Shown: positions 53,249 through 63,901 of the stretch, piece by piece
Position numbering within the stretch: position 1 is the stretch's first letter
Layout of the letters: each line of letters begins with the position of its first letter
From: an uncultured Pelagibacteraceae bacterium
Lineage (GTDB): Bacteria; Pseudomonadota; Alphaproteobacteria; Pelagibacterales; Pelagibacteraceae
Assembly: GCA_902582235.1 (NCBI GenBank)
Contig: CACHQX010000002.1
Span: 106,042-170,041, forward strand
DNA: 64,000 nt
Direction of reading: 5' to 3'
The notes under the pieces: generated by a model
Databases searched by the model: none
What the model was told of the DNA's origin: nothing
The model's input: the letters and a program-made list of their open reading frames with translations, nothing else
Position numbers and translations under genes: made by a program

Positions 53249-54321
53249 AAATATTGACTATTTTTTTTTACCTCATCTATACTATGAACCATGCTCTCAT
53301 AAAATCCAGCTTTTGTAATTTTAACAAATTTTGGTTTATTTCTAAGATTAATAACATTTTTTGAGCCTAAATAACCCATTGATGATTTTAATCCTCCAAT
53401 AAGTTTAAAAATTATCTTAGATACTTCACCTTTATATTTAATTAGTCCTTCTACTCCTTCTGGAACATATTTTGAGCTGTCCTTTTGTTTTTTTTGGAAA
53501 TATCTGTCAGCAGACCCTTTGTTCATTGCTCCAACTGATCCCATTCCCCTAAAAACTTTAAATAATTTTCCATTTTTTTTTATAATTTTTCCAGGTGCCT
53601 CATTAGTTCCAGCGATCATTGATCCTACCATTACAGCATCTGCGCCTGCTGCAAGTGCTTTTGCAATATCGCCTGAAAATTTTACTCCACCATCAGAAAT
53701 CATTTTAACATTTTTGCTTAAACCTTTTTTTGCATCTAGTAATGCACTTAACTGGGGAACACCGATACCAGCAACAAGCCTAGTTGTGCAAATCGATCCG
53801 GGTCCAATTCCTACTTTTACTATATCTACTCCAAGTTTACATAAAAATTTTGCAGCCTCAGCTGTTGCAATGTTGCCTGCACACAGGGTTGTTTTGCTTG
53901 ATTTTTTTTTTTTTATAAATTTAATTATATTTGCTACTCTTTTAGTGTGGCCATGTGCTGTATCAACAACAATCAAATCTACTTTGCTCTTAATAATTTT
54001 CTCTGCTCGAGATATTTCGATATCATTAGTCCCCACTGCTGCCCCAACTGCTAAACCTTTTTTTTGAACTTTTTTTATTTCTAATATCTGATCATTGATG
54101 GAGAGATTTCTGTGAATAACTCCAATACCCCCTGCCTTAGCAATTTCAATTGCCATTTTAGACTCTGTAACTGTATCCATGGCAGACGAAAGTAATGGTA
54201 TTTTAAGCTTCAAATTTTTTGATAGTTTAACAGACGTATTTACTTCGGAAGGAAGCACAGAAGAAAACTTTGGCGCTAAAGTGACATCATCAAAGGTAAG
54301 TGCTTCTTTTATAGGATCCAT
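53245..54321 (-). CDS. guaB: IMP dehydrogenase lacking the CBS (Bateman) domain
   Basis: 358 residues instead of the usual about 485. N-terminal LTFDDVTLAPKFSSVLPS (about 8-25) and PLLSSAMDTVTE (about 42-53) are normal. After HRNLSINDQ (about 70-78) the chain runs straight to GLAVGAAVG (about 89-97), so the two CBS modules normally inserted there are absent. The catalytic loop GPGSICTTR (Cys178) and GGVKFSGDIAKALAAGADAVMVGSM (partial) are intact. The enzyme should still make XMP but without the nucleotide-sensing domain. Confidence 0.96.
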   Translation of the reverse strand: MDPIKEALTFDDVTLAPKFSSVLPSEVNTSVKLSKNLKLKIPLLSSAMDTVTESKMAIEIAKAGGIGVIHRNLSINDQILEIKKVQKKGLAVGAAVGTNDIEISRAEKIIKSKVDLIVVDTAHGHTKRVANIIKFIKKKKSSKTTLCAGNIATAEAAKFLCKLGVDIVKVGIGPGSICTTRLVAGIGVPQLSALLDAKKGLSKNVKMISDGGVKFSGDIAKALAAGADAVMVGSMIAGTNEAPGKIIKKNGKLFKVFRGMGSVGAMNKGSADRYFQKKQKDSSKYVPEGVEGLIKYKGEVSKIIFKLIGGLKSSMGYLGSKNVINLRNKPKFVKITKAGFYESMVHSIDEVKKNSQYL

Positions 54322-54358
54322 AATAGTTTATATACGATTCCTGAAAATTTTAAAGTGA

Positions 54359-54970
54359 CTATCTTAAACTTTTACAGATGATGAAGCTTTCTTTTGAGTC
54401 TTTTCTGCTTGAGGGTGGTTTAAAGATTTTGCTTTCTTTAAAGTTTTTTTTTGCATTTTCAACAATTTCATTAAACGTTGAGCCCATAAAAATTTTTGAT
54501 AAAAAAATTCCTTTTGGTCGCAGCATACCAACAGCAAAGCGCATTGCCGTTAAAGAAAGTTCACCCGTTTGAATTGAATCTAAATTTTTATTTCCAGTTG
54601 TATTAACCGCCATATCAGAGACTACAAGATCAATTTTTTTTGGAAAATAATCTGTAATTATTTTTTGGTTTTTATTATCCAAAAAATCACCGACAACATG
54701 ATAAACGTCTTTTATTTTCTCAACTTCTTTAAGATCAATAGACATTATTTTTGAGCCCTTCGATTTTTCAGATAAATATTGTGTCCAGCTTCCAGGTGCA
54801 GAACCTATATCTAAAATACTTAAATGATTTTTAATAATTTTAAATTTTTCGTCTAACTCTTTAAGTTTATATACTGCTCTTGACCTGTAACCTTCCAACT
54901 TTGATTGACGAACATATTTATCCCTTCTTTGTCTGATAACCCAACTTTTAGATATCTTATTTTTTTTCAA
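54359..54970 (-). CDS. rlmE: 23S rRNA (uridine-2552-2'-O)-methyltransferase
   Basis: 203 residues of the RrmJ/FtsJ family. Landmarks: SKSWVIRQRRDKYVRQSKLEGYRSRAVYKLKELDEK (N-terminal, partial), ILDIGSAPGSWTQYL (SAM motif I, about 54-68), VVSDMAVNTTG (motif IV, about 116-126) and the conserved K-D-K-E residues (K of FLSKIF, E of ESFIICKS). The start codon is TTG, overlapping the preceding gene's TGA (TTGA). Modifies the ribosomal A-loop. Confidence 0.93.
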   Translation of the reverse strand: MKKNKISKSWVIRQRRDKYVRQSKLEGYRSRAVYKLKELDEKFKIIKNHLSILDIGSAPGSWTQYLSEKSKGSKIMSIDLKEVEKIKDVYHVVGDFLDNKNQKIITDYFPKKIDLVVSDMAVNTTGNKNLDSIQTGELSLTAMRFAVGMLRPKGIFLSKIFMGSTFNEIVENAKKNFKESKIFKPPSSRKDSKESFIICKSLR

Positions 54971-55881
54971 CTATTGATAAACCTTAAACTTTTAAGTTCT
55001 TTTTGATCTTGAAGATTATAAATATCTATTTTTATGTTTTTATCCAATCTCATATCTACATTATTTTTCCAAATTCCGGCAGCTAAATGCATGATACCGA
55101 TTTTATTATTCGGTAAGTAAGGCTCTACAAATGTTTTTTGAATATTGTCGTATTTTGGAAGTAAATTGCTTGCAATCCAGTTACAATTTAAAGGTAAAAA
55201 TTCTGTATCTACTTCATCTACGTAAACACTTAGATTTATTGCTAACCCTTCTGAGCCAAAAATTTTTCCACTTTTCAAAGTTTGTCTCAGATTTTTTTGC
55301 CATACCTCCCAACATGGTGAATTTTTTTGAAGTGAAAATACACCAATATTAATATGGGGTGCAAATGCAAGTTTTCTTGATTTTGAAATACCAATATTTG
55401 ATGAAAGAGCATGTTTAAAATTTTGGCTTTTAACAATTGCTAATTTTCCAAATAACCATTTTACTTTTGACATTATTTTATAGCCTGGGCCCATTGTTTG
55501 AGTTATTCCCAGTTTTCCTTTTTCACATGCTTTGAAATATAAATCTACACACTTCCAATCGTTGACCCATGCATCACAATCTATCCAAAGATACTTTTCG
55601 TATTTTGGAAAATATTTTGGTAGAAATGCACGAGACACTTGACTTTTAAGCCATTCTTTTCCCATTACTTTTAAATTTGAAACTTCAATATCCCACTCTG
55701 CTTTTACAACTTCATCAACCTTGTTTTTTAACTGTTCTCTTTGACTATCATTCATTCCTGCATCGAGTACACAAATTGCTGTATCTTTGCTCTCAGGTTT
55801 CTTTTTTATTGAGTCAATTAATTCAATTAATAAATCAAAATACTTTTCATCTGCTAATGAAACTATAGCGTTTGTTTTCAT
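54967..55881 (-). CDS. glycosyltransferase-like protein (GT8-type)
   Basis: 304 residues. Starts NAIVSLADEKYFDLLIELIDSI like GT-A enzymes. The catalytic-metal motif is in YLWIDCDAWVNDW (DxD at about residue 101-103). A late IMHLAAGIWKNN could hold the second metal/His residue. It probably adds a sugar to lipid A, LPS or capsule-like glycan; acceptor unknown. Coupled to rlmE by a TTGA overlap, an unexpected pairing, and follows pssA with no gap. Confidence 0.8.
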   Translation of the reverse strand: MKTNAIVSLADEKYFDLLIELIDSIKKKPESKDTAICVLDAGMNDSQREQLKNKVDEVVKAEWDIEVSNLKVMGKEWLKSQVSRAFLPKYFPKYEKYLWIDCDAWVNDWKCVDLYFKACEKGKLGITQTMGPGYKIMSKVKWLFGKLAIVKSQNFKHALSSNIGISKSRKLAFAPHINIGVFSLQKNSPCWEVWQKNLRQTLKSGKIFGSEGLAINLSVYVDEVDTEFLPLNCNWIASNLLPKYDNIQKTFVEPYLPNNKIGIMHLAAGIWKNNVDMRLDKNIKIDIYNLQDQKELKSLRFINS

Positions 55882-56679
55882 TTAAAGGACATCTTCTTGA
55901 TCTTCACCATCTTGATTAACATGACTAAATTTTTTGGACAAGCTGCGAAAATGGAAAAAGCTAATTGGTATAAGAAGTAAATATATTAACGTTGATATTA
56001 CTATAACGTTATAAGTATAGATTAATAACAATCCAAAAAATAAAATTAACGTAAATAATAAAAAGATTGTTAATCTTCTAGGGACCACAATCTTTTTAAA
56101 AGAATAAGTTGGTATTTTGCTGATTAATAATATTGAAGTTAAAATAAAAAAACCAGGGACTAGATATTTGTTTTCAATTGAAAAAAGTTGAAATTCACTA
56201 AAACTATAAATTAATGGAAATAAAACTAAAATACCTCCAGCCGGCGAAGGGACGCCTTCAAAAAAATTGTCTTTCCATTTTGCATTCGTATTAGAGGTAA
56301 TATTAAATCTCGCCAATCTTAAAGCGACACAAATTACATAAATCAAACAAACTAACCACCCTACTCTTCCAAGATTATTTAAGGACCAAAAATACATTAT
56401 AAAAGCCGGAGCAACTCCAAAGCTTATAACATCTGTTAATGAGTCTAGTTCTTTACCAACTTCTGAAGTTCCTTTGATAAGTCGTGCAATTCTTCCATCA
56501 AGACCATCTATAATCCCTGCAACTACTATTGCTAAAACCGCAAAACCAAACCTACCATCAAAAGCAAATTTAATAGATGTTAAACCTATACATACGCCTA
56601 CTAGTGTAAACATATTAGGTAAAATTGATCTTGTTTTTTTGTTCGCAACTAATTTGAAATTTTTATTTTGTTGTTCCAT
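55882..56679 (-). CDS. pssA: CDP-diacylglycerol-serine O-phosphatidyltransferase
   Basis: 265 residues starting at the ATG at 56679, one base after the psd stop; an upstream TTG in the same frame would overlap psd. CDP-alcohol phosphotransferase motif: DGLDGRIARLIKGTSEVGKELDSLTD (about 58-83, partial), D-x2-D-G-x2-A-R...G-x3-D-x3-D complete. Eight or so hydrophobic helices. Makes phosphatidylserine, the substrate for the Psd enzyme encoded just upstream; the two genes form the phosphatidylethanolamine operon. Confidence 0.95.
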   Translation of the reverse strand: MEQQNKNFKLVANKKTRSILPNMFTLVGVCIGLTSIKFAFDGRFGFAVLAIVVAGIIDGLDGRIARLIKGTSEVGKELDSLTDVISFGVAPAFIMYFWSLNNLGRVGWLVCLIYVICVALRLARFNITSNTNAKWKDNFFEGVPSPAGGILVLFPLIYSFSEFQLFSIENKYLVPGFFILTSILLISKIPTYSFKKIVVPRRLTIFLLFTLILFFGLLLIYTYNVIVISTLIYLLLIPISFFHFRSLSKKFSHVNQDGEDQEDVL

Positions 56680-56680
56680 T

Positions 56681-57328
56681 TTATTTTTTTGCAATTAATG
56701 TCTCACCAGCAACTGCTCTTTGGTTTACTTTTACCAAAGTTTTGTAATTTTCAAAATAAATGTCTGCCCTACTACCAAATCTAATCATTCCTATCCGATC
56801 ACCTTGGTTTAGTTTTTCTCCTTTGTTTGTCTCAGTAACAATACGCCTAGCAATCAAACCAGCAATCTGAACAACTACAACCTGATCACCATTACTATTT
56901 TTAATTTTATAATAATTTCTTTCATTGTCTTCGCTGGCTTTGTCTAGAGATGCATTTAAAAACTTGCCAGGTTTATATAAAATTTCCTCAATTTCACCAC
57001 TGCATGGAATTCTATTTACGTGACAATCGAAAACATTCATGAACACGCTTACTTTGGTAAATTTTTTATTCTCTAAGGAAAGTTCAGAAGGACCATTAAC
57101 TTCCTCTACTTTTATCACTAATCCATCAGCCGGACTTACAAGATAATTTTCATCATTAATTGGGAATCTTTCCGGGTCTCTGAAAAAATAGTAAACCCAT
57201 ATTGTAAGAATAACACCTATTAAACCTAAGAAACCACTTATTAAATATAAAACAAGTGTTCCAAGTCCAAAGATTACTAAAAACTTATAACCCTCGTTAT
57301 GTATTTTCGGAAAAACTTTATCTATCAT
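56681..57328 (-). CDS. psd: phosphatidylserine decarboxylase proenzyme
   Basis: 215 residues, short (type II) Psd. Two membrane helices near residues 16-52 (VIFGLGTLVLYLISGFLG...). The self-cleavage site giving the pyruvoyl group is in RFGSRADIYF (about 184-193; Gly-Ser bond). VFMNVFDCHVNRIPCSGEI (about 93-111) is the other family hallmark. Converts PS to phosphatidylethanolamine. Divergent from icd with 76 bases of promoter region. Confidence 0.96.
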   Translation of the reverse strand: MIDKVFPKIHNEGYKFLVIFGLGTLVLYLISGFLGLIGVILTIWVYYFFRDPERFPINDENYLVSPADGLVIKVEEVNGPSELSLENKKFTKVSVFMNVFDCHVNRIPCSGEIEEILYKPGKFLNASLDKASEDNERNYYKIKNSNGDQVVVVQIAGLIARRIVTETNKGEKLNQGDRIGMIRFGSRADIYFENYKTLVKVNQRAVAGETLIAKK

Positions 57329-57338
57329 AATCCTTTAT

Positions 57339-57366
57339 TTGATAATTTCTGATTAATATGTATATA
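57339..57366 (+). promoter_or_regulatory. probable promoter of icd
   Basis: TTGATA (57339-57344) and TATATA (57361-57366) with a 16-base spacer, 38 bases before the icd start codon. The fit is fair; AT-richness makes chance matches common. Confidence 0.4.
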
Positions 57367-57404
57367 AAAAGCAGAAATTCAATTACTAAGATTTATACAT
57401 AAAT

Positions 57405-58619
57405 ATGAGCAAAATTAAGGTCAAAAACCCAATCGTCGAGTTGGATGGCGATGAAATGACAAGAGTAATTTGGGAGTTTATTAAGAATAAACTGATATTA
57501 CCGTATCTAGATTTAGGTATTGAATATTATGATCTTGGTATGAAAAGCAGGGATGATACGTCAGATCAAATAACCATTGATTGTGCGAATGCAATTAAAA
57601 AGAATGGTGTAGGTATTAAGTGTGCAACAATTACTCCAGACGAAGCACGAGTAAAAGAATTTAATTTAAAAAAGATGTGGAGATCTCCAAACGGTACAAT
57701 TAGAAATATCATTGGAGGAACTGTATTTAGAGAGCCCATTATTTGTAAAAATGTTCCAAGATTGGTACCATCATGGACTGATCCTGTGATTATTGGAAGA
57801 CATGCATTTGGTGACCAATATAGAGCAACCGATTTTAAAGTTCCTGGTAAAGGAAAACTTGAAATTAAATGGACTTCTGAAGACGGTAAAGATACCAAAA
57901 ATTATGAAGTATTTAATTTCCCTGGATCAGGGGTAGCTTTGTCGATGTACAATTTAGATAAATCAATAGAAGATTTTGCTCGATCTTGTTTTAACTATGG
58001 TTTGATTAAAAAGTGGCCAGTTTACCTATCAACAAAAAACACAATTTTAAAAACTTACGATGGAAGATTTAAAGACATATTTCAAATTGTTTTTGAAAAG
58101 GAATTTAAATCTTCATTTGAAAAGAATAATTTAACCTATGAACATAGACTTATAGATGACATGGTTGCTTGCGCAATGAAGTGGAGCGGTAAATATATTT
58201 GGGCTTGTAAAAACTATGATGGTGACGTTCAATCAGATACTGTTGCTCAAGGATATGGTTCTCTTGGACTAATGACAAGTGTCTTGCTCGCACCAGATGG
58301 AAGAACAATGGAGGCAGAGGCTGCTCATGGAACTGTTACGAGACATTATCGAATGCATCAACAAGGAAAGGAAACTTCAACAAATCCTATAGCATCAATT
58401 TTTGCTTGGACTAGAGGACTTGCTCATAGAGGAAAATTAGATGCGAATGATGAGCTAATAAAATTTGCAAATACGTTAGAAAAGGTTTGTATTGATTGTG
58501 TTGAAACTGGATCAATGACTAAAGACTTAGCAATTTTAATAGATAAAAATCAAAAATATCTAACTACTAATCAATTTCTTGATGCAATCGACGGTAATTT
58601 AAAAAAGAAACTAAATTAA
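57405..58619 (+). CDS. icd: isocitrate dehydrogenase (NADP+)
   Basis: 404 residues, dimeric eukaryote-like type [29 protein letters not shown] (partial, about 90-113) and [14 protein letters not shown] (about 132-145) carry isocitrate/metal residues. [12 protein letters not shown] and [11 protein letters not shown] follow, plus the NADP-specific arginine-rich [19 protein letters not shown]. Produces NADPH and 2-oxoglutarate in the TCA cycle, with acnA elsewhere in the window supplying isocitrate. Its end overlaps the convergent alaS gene by nine bases. Confidence 0.97.
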   Translation: MSKIKVKNPIVELDGDEMTRVIWEFIKNKLILPYLDLGIEYYDLGMKSRDDTSDQITIDCANAIKKNGVGIKCATITPDEARVKEFNLKKMWRSPNGTIRNIIGGTVFREPIICKNVPRLVPSWTDPVIIGRHAFGDQYRATDFKVPGKGKLEIKWTSEDGKDTKNYEVFNFPGSGVALSMYNLDKSIEDFARSCFNYGLIKKWPVYLSTKNTILKTYDGRFKDIFQIVFEKEFKSSFEKNNLTYEHRLIDDMVACAMKWSGKYIWACKNYDGDVQSDTVAQGYGSLGLMTSVLLAPDGRTMEAEAAHGTVTRHYRMHQQGKETSTNPIASIFAWTRGLAHRGKLDANDELIKFANTLEKVCIDCVETGSMTKDLAILIDKNQKYLTTNQFLDAIDGNLKKKLN

Positions 58620-61277
58620 ACTTTTAATCTTTTTAAAACTCTCTTCTATTTTGTTTGAATGAACTCCACCAGCTTGGGCAAAATCAGATCTACCCCCACC
58701 ACCCTTTCCGCCAAGAATTTCTGAACCAGATTTTACAAATTTTATTGCATCATACTTTTTAGTTAAAGAGTCTGTAACTCCTACTGCTAAACCAATTTTA
58801 TCATCTTTAATTGCATATATAACTACAATTCCCTCTTTAATATCTTTCTTACCTTGATCAACAAGTCTTCTTAATTCTTTAAAAGGTAAGTCATCAATTT
58901 TTTGAAATCTAATGTTTATTTTTTTAATATTCTCATCTTTAACAATATTTTTTTTCTTATCTGATAAAATACTCTTTACTGTTATTTCCTCTAATTGTTT
59001 TGTCAGTTCCTTAATCGTAATTTTAAGATCTTCAGATTTTTTAATTAGTTTTCCTCCAAGTTTGGTGATTTCACTTGATAATGATTTGATAGTTTCTTCA
59101 TCTTTTTGAGAAGACAAACTAGACATCTTATCTTTTGACTTAAGATATTCTTCAAGTTGTTTATCTCTTAATGCTTCAACTCGTCTAACGCCTGCTGCAA
59201 TTGATGATTGACTGACTACTTTAAATTTACCAACCTCACCAGTGTTTTTTACATGTGTTCCACCACAAAGTTCTGTTGAAAAATATTTGTTACCTTCTTC
59301 ACCCATAAACACAACTCTAACTTCATCTCCATATTTTTCACCGAATAAAGCCATTGCCCCTTGTTCAATTCCCTCTTCAGGAGTCATTAATCGTGTAACA
59401 ACTTCCGTTTTTGAGTTTACAAATTTATTTACATTTTCATCGATTTTTTTCATTTCTTCATCTGTGATTGGTTTCATGTGACTAAAATCAAATCTCAATC
59501 TATCTGGCGCAACTAGTGATCCTTTTTGCATTACATGTGTTCCTAAAGTTCTTCTAAGAGACTCATGTAATAAATGCGTTGCTGAGTGATATGCTCTTAT
59601 GTTTTGACGTCTTTCTGTGTTTATTTTTAATTCAACATTATCTTTAAGTTTAATTGTTCCTTTTGAAACTTTGCCAAAGTGAACAAACAAGTTTCCAATT
59701 TTTTTTTGAACATCAGTTACCTCAAATTCGTTTTCGCCTGAAGTTATTTTACCTTTGTCACCAACCTGACCACCTGATTCCCCGTAAAAAGGAGTTTGGT
59801 TTAAAATAATTTGTCCTTCTTCTCCTTCTTTTAGTTGTTGAATTTCTTTATTATTTTTAATAATTGCAATAACACTTCCCTCAGCTTGATTAGTTTCATA
59901 GCCTAAAAATTCAGTAGGACCGATTTTCTCTTTTAGATTAAACCAAATTTCACTTACTGAACTGTCACCTGAGCCTTTCCAATTTTTCTTTGCAAGCTCT
60001 CTACTTTTTTTCATCATCTCATCAAATTTTTTGTTATCTACTTGAAGAGATTTGTTCTTAAGAATATCTTCTGTTAAATCTAAGGGAAATCCATAAGTAT
60101 CATAAAGTTTAAAAGCAACTTCACCAGGAAGAACCTTGTCTATTTTGGAGATTTCATCATCTAAAATTTTCATACCTCTTTCTAATAAAACCAAAAATTT
60201 TTCTTCCTCCATTTTCAAAGTTTCTTTGATAAGTGACTCTGCCCTTTTTAATTCTGGATAATTTTTAGACATTTCATCTAAAAGCGTTTTAAAAATATTA
60301 TAAAAAATTGGTTCTTTAGATCCAAGTAAATGTGAGTGTCTCATTCCTCTTCTCATAATTCTTCTAAGGACATAACCTCTTCCTTCATTAGATGGTAACA
60401 CACCTTCAGCAAGTAGAAATGAACTCGCCCTTAAATGATCAGCTATCACTCTAAAACTTGATAAATTATTTTCATCTGGTTTTACTTTTACAGTTTCAGA
60501 GATCGAATTAATTAATTTTAAGAAATGATCAGTTTTATAATTGTCATGTGTACCTTGAAGAAGAGCTGCCATCCTCTCAAGACCCATACCTGTATCTACG
60601 GAAGGTTTAGGTAAATCAATTCTTTTGTCTTTTGAAATTTGTTCATATTGCATGAAGACTAAATTCCAAATCTCAATATATCTATCGCCATCTTGGTCTT
60701 TACTTCCAGGTAGCCCACCTTTTAAATGATCTCCATGATCATAAAAAATTTCAGAGCAAGGTCCGCATGGACCTGTTTCACCCATTGACCAAAAGTTATC
60801 TGAGGTAGAAATTTTAATTATTCTATTTTCATTTAAGCCTGATATTTTTTTCCAAAGTTTAAATGCTTCTTCATCTTCGTTAAAAACAGTAAAATAAAGT
60901 CTATTTTTATCTAACCCAAAATCTTTAGTTATTAAATTCCATGCAAGTTCAATTGCTTTTTCTTTAAAGTAATCTCCAAAAGAAAAGTTTCCAAGCATTT
61001 CAAAAAATGTGTGGTGTCTTGGGGTATATCCAACATTTTCTAAATCATTATGTTTACCGCCTGCTCTAACACATTTTTGTGAAGTTGTAGCTCTTTTGTA
61101 ATCTTTTTTCTCTAATCCAGTAAAAACATTCTTAAATTGAACCATTCCAGAATTTGCAAACATTAATGTCGGGTCGTTATTAGGAACTAGGTTGCTGGAC
61201 TCAACTATTTTATGATCATTTTTCTCAAAATATTTGAGAAAAGTATTTCTTATTTCATTTAAGGTTTTTTGAGCCAT
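58611..61277 (-). CDS. alaS: alanyl-tRNA synthetase
   Basis: 888 residues, complete. Class II catalytic core: [18 protein letters not shown] (about 87-104) and [15 protein letters not shown] (about 225-239). Editing domain zinc residues in HSATHLLHE (about 560) and [13 protein letters not shown] (about 665). C-terminal C-Ala domain ends [16 protein letters not shown]. Begins 40 bases downstream of the recA terminator, so it has its own promoter or reads through. Confidence 0.98.
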   Translation of the reverse strand: MAQKTLNEIRNTFLKYFEKNDHKIVESSNLVPNNDPTLMFANSGMVQFKNVFTGLEKKDYKRATTSQKCVRAGGKHNDLENVGYTPRHHTFFEMLGNFSFGDYFKEKAIELAWNLITKDFGLDKNRLYFTVFNEDEEAFKLWKKISGLNENRIIKISTSDNFWSMGETGPCGPCSEIFYDHGDHLKGGLPGSKDQDGDRYIEIWNLVFMQYEQISKDKRIDLPKPSVDTGMGLERMAALLQGTHDNYKTDHFLKLINSISETVKVKPDENNLSSFRVIADHLRASSFLLAEGVLPSNEGRGYVLRRIMRRGMRHSHLLGSKEPIFYNIFKTLLDEMSKNYPELKRAESLIKETLKMEEEKFLVLLERGMKILDDEISKIDKVLPGEVAFKLYDTYGFPLDLTEDILKNKSLQVDNKKFDEMMKKSRELAKKNWKGSGDSSVSEIWFNLKEKIGPTEFLGYETNQAEGSVIAIIKNNKEIQQLKEGEEGQIILNQTPFYGESGGQVGDKGKITSGENEFEVTDVQKKIGNLFVHFGKVSKGTIKLKDNVELKINTERRQNIRAYHSATHLLHESLRRTLGTHVMQKGSLVAPDRLRFDFSHMKPITDEEMKKIDENVNKFVNSKTEVVTRLMTPEEGIEQGAMALFGEKYGDEVRVVFMGEEGNKYFSTELCGGTHVKNTGEVGKFKVVSQSSIAAGVRRVEALRDKQLEEYLKSKDKMSSLSSQKDEETIKSLSSEITKLGGKLIKKSEDLKITIKELTKQLEEITVKSILSDKKKNIVKDENIKKINIRFQKIDDLPFKELRRLVDQGKKDIKEGIVVIYAIKDDKIGLAVGVTDSLTKKYDAIKFVKSGSEILGGKGGGGRSDFAQAGGVHSNKIEESFKKIKSLI

Positions 61278-61325
61278 ATTTTTAAAATACAGCTTTTTTA
61301 AATGATGTCTATAATCTTAAGGGGA

Positions 61326-61351
61326 AAAAGGCGCCTGTTACAGCGCCTTTT
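61326..61351 (-). terminator. intrinsic terminator of recA
   Basis: AAAAGGCGC (61326-61334) pairs with GCGCCTTTT (61343-61351) around an eight-base loop, with T's flanking both ends, 24 bases after the recA stop codon. A GC-rich stem in this AT-rich DNA; it can work in both directions. Confidence 0.88.
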
Positions 61352-61374
61352 CTTAACTAATAATGACTATTTAG

Positions 61375-62499
61375 CTAATTCTTTTTTGCAGGAGGAGTCT
61401 CTTCTTTTTGACTCGCTTCTATTTTCTCCTGATCAAGTGGGTTACCTTCGATTTTTTTAGTAATCACACCTGCTTTTTCTCTAATTGCCATCTCTATTTC
61501 AGCGGCAACTTTTGGATTTTGTTCTAAGTAGATTTTGGCATTTTCTCTTCCTTGGCCAATTTTTTCACCTTTGTATGCATACCAAGCACCAGATTTTTCA
61601 ACAATCTCTGCTTTTGCACCAAGGTCAATTAATTCACCTACTTTACTAATTCCTTTTCCATACATTAGATCAAACTCAACTACTTTAAATGGTGGAGATA
61701 CTTTGTTTTTAACAACCTTAACCCTTGTAGAGTTACCAATGATTGCATCTTTATCTTTTATCGCACCAATTCTTCTAATATCCATTCTTACAGATGAGTA
61801 GAATTTTAATGCATTTCCACCTGATGTAGTCTCAGGACTTCCAAACATAACACCTATTTTCATTCTGATTTGGTTAATGAAAATCATCATTGTGTTTGTG
61901 TTTGATATTGAGCTAGTTAATTTTCTTAAAGCCTGACTCATCAATCTTGATTGAAGACCTACGTGATGATCACCCATGTCCCCTTCAATTTCTGCTCTTG
62001 GTGTTAATGCTGCAACTGAGTCAATAACTATTACAGAGATAGAACCTGACTTAACAAGTGTATCTGCTATCTCTAGTGCTTGCTCACCAGCGTCAGGTTG
62101 AGAAATTAATAATTCCTCTGTATTTACACCTAATTTTTTTGCATACACTGGATCTAAAGCGTGCTCTGCATCAACGAATGCACATATTCCGCCAGCTTTT
62201 TGAGCCTCAGCGACTACTTGAAGTGCAAGTGTTGTTTTTCCAGAAGACTCTGGACCATAAATTTCGACAATTCTTCCTTTTGGTAATCCACCAATACCTA
62301 GCGCTAAATCTAAGCTTAGAGAGCCTGTAGAAATAGACTCTATATCCATAGCTTTTTTCTGGCCAAGCTTCATTACAGAACCTTTTCCAAAGTTATCAGT
62401 AATTTGACTTATAGCTGCGTCTAAAGCCTTATTTTTTTCTTTATTTTCCAAGTCTTTATCTTTCGCGGTTTTAACCACTTTTAAGTTATTTTTTGTCAT
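61375..62499 (-). CDS. recA: recombinase RecA
   Basis: 374 residues. Walker [10 protein letters not shown] (about 80-88), [12 protein letters not shown] (about 103-114), [22 protein letters not shown] (partial, about 154-175), DNA-binding loop and the [19 protein letters not shown] region are all conserved. An N-terminal Lys-rich extension and a Glu/Lys-rich C-terminal tail (AKKN) flank the core. Strand exchange, DNA repair. Strong terminator follows. Confidence 0.99.
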   Translation of the reverse strand: MTKNNLKVVKTAKDKDLENKEKNKALDAAISQITDNFGKGSVMKLGQKKAMDIESISTGSLSLDLALGIGGLPKGRIVEIYGPESSGKTTLALQVVAEAQKAGGICAFVDAEHALDPVYAKKLGVNTEELLISQPDAGEQALEIADTLVKSGSISVIVIDSVAALTPRAEIEGDMGDHHVGLQSRLMSQALRKLTSSISNTNTMMIFINQIRMKIGVMFGSPETTSGGNALKFYSSVRMDIRRIGAIKDKDAIIGNSTRVKVVKNKVSPPFKVVEFDLMYGKGISKVGELIDLGAKAEIVEKSGAWYAYKGEKIGQGRENAKIYLEQNPKVAAEIEMAIREKAGVITKKIEGNPLDQEKIEASQKEETPPAKKN

Positions 62500-62546
62500 T
62501 TGATGCCTCTTTTTTATTAATTGTTAACATACGAATCATGCTTTTA

Positions 62547-62574
62547 AATGTACACATTTTGTTCTCATTGGCAA
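62547..62574 (-). promoter_or_regulatory. candidate recA promoter
   Basis: TTGCCA (62569-62574) and TACATT (62547-62552) on the reverse strand, 16-base spacer, 48 bases before the recA ATG. The -10 is weak. An imperfect GAAC-N7-GtAC element overlaps it, one base off the alphaproteobacterial LexA half-site pair (GTTC-N7-GTTC on one strand); SOS control is not demonstrated. Confidence 0.35.
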
Positions 62575-62596
62575 GGATTAAATAAAAAGCTCTAAA

Positions 62597-63901
62597 TTAC
62601 TTAATAATATTGAGATATTTTGCGTTCAAAAGACCTACTGATTTTAAAAGCTCTAACTGTGACAATAGGAGGTTTCTTTCTGAATTAGCTAGATTGATTC
62701 TAGCAGTTAAAAGAATTGTATTTGATTGAATAACATCAAGTGTGGTTCTTCCAAGTCCAGTTTCATACTCAACTGTGATCCCCTCGTGAGCAATTTCTGC
62801 AGCTTTCACCTGCGCACGAACTGAAGATAACAAACTATCTGAAGATTGAAACTTAGACCAGGCACTAGCAACGTTTGTTTCATTAGTTCTAACAGCATTA
62901 TCTAAAAGTAATTGTTTTCGATTTTGTAAATTTTTGCTCCTTTCAAGAGATGCTGAATTTTTTCCTCCTTGAAATATTGGCCATGAAATTTCAGCACTTA
63001 CTGTTTCTTGTTCTCTTTCATCATACGATGAACTAAAATCGTCTGACTTTGAAGACTTAGCTGAAATTGTTGCTGAAGGTGAAAATTCAGAAAGAGCAAT
63101 TTTAACATCCTTTTCAGATTGATCATACTCTAGTTTGGCGATTGTAAGATCTGGATTGTTCCCTTTTGAAATTTGAATTGCATTTTGAAGGGATGTCGGA
63201 ATATCAAATTCTATATTTACATCTTCACCTAAGCTATCAATATCATCTAGTGGACCTATAATCTTTTCATAAAGAAGTTTAGCAGTTACTAAATCGTTTT
63301 GAGAGCTGATAAATTGAGCTTGGGCTCCAGCCAATGATGACTCTGATTGAGCTAAGTCTGCTAAAGTAATTATTCCGCTTTCAAGTCTGTTTTGATCAGT
63401 TTCGACTTGTCTTTCTAATAGATCTAAATTTTCTTTATTTATCTTAAATTTCTTATTTGCTAAGATAACTCCTGTAAAAGCTTCAGCAGCACTTAAAATA
63501 ACTTCTTGTTCTTTTTTTAATAATTTTGCTTTTGCTAAATTTACTCCAATTTTACTTTTTTCAAGATCTGCTTTTCCACCTAAACCTTGAAAAACTTTTT
63601 GCTCTATCGTGACAGTTTGTGTCTCAGTATCTACATCAGTAATAGAAGCATCTGTTCCATCACGATCAGTTAATTTTTTGGTAGTCGCTTCACTTTTTGT
63701 GCCAGTAATTGTAACAGAAGGCAAAAACTCACTTTTTGAAATTTTCAAATCCTCTTCAGATACTGAAATGTTTTTTCTTTCTGCATTTAATTCAGGATTA
63801 CTTAAGTAAGCATCTTGCAATGCCTTATAAAAATCTGCTGCATACAAATTTTGTGTCAAAATAAATAAAATTAAAATTATTAATCTGAAAAAATTAAACA
63901 T
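62597..63901 (-). CDS. tolC: TolC-family outer membrane efflux protein
   Basis: 434 residues with a signal peptide (about 1-21, ending LYA). Two repeats of the OEP fold with long coiled-coil helices (Leu/Ala/Lys-rich, e.g. KSKIGVNLAKAKLLKKEQEV and ANSERNLLLSQLELLKSVG). LSNPELNAERKNISVSEEDL near the start and YETGLGRTTLDVIQSNTILLTAR near the end (partial) are characteristic. Forms the trimeric channel for type I secretion or RND efflux. ATG overlaps the preceding gene's stop by eight bases (ATGTTTAA). Confidence 0.93.
   Translation of the reverse strand: MFNFFRLIILILFILTQNLYAADFYKALQDAYLSNPELNAERKNISVSEEDLKISKSEFLPSVTITGTKSEATTKKLTDRDGTDASITDVDTETQTVTIEQKVFQGLGGKADLEKSKIGVNLAKAKLLKKEQEVILSAAEAFTGVILANKKFKINKENLDLLERQVETDQNRLESGIITLADLAQSESSLAGAQAQFISSQNDLVTAKLLYEKIIGPLDDIDSLGEDVNIEFDIPTSLQNAIQISKGNNPDLTIAKLEYDQSEKDVKIALSEFSPSATISAKSSKSDDFSSSYDEREQETVSAEISWPIFQGGKNSASLERSKNLQNRKQLLLDNAVRTNETNVASAWSKFQSSDSLLSSVRAQVKAAEIAHEGITVEYETGLGRTTLDVIQSNTILLTARINLANSERNLLLSQLELLKSVGLLNAKYLNIIK

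Noticed and set aside
53519..54067. 182-codon ORF antisense to guaB
   Set aside because: Long only because it mirrors a conserved gene; guaB on the other strand has complete catalytic motifs.
62547..62590. LexA box before recA
   Set aside because: Only an imperfect GAAC-N7-GtAC; noted as part of the promoter, not claimed as an operator.
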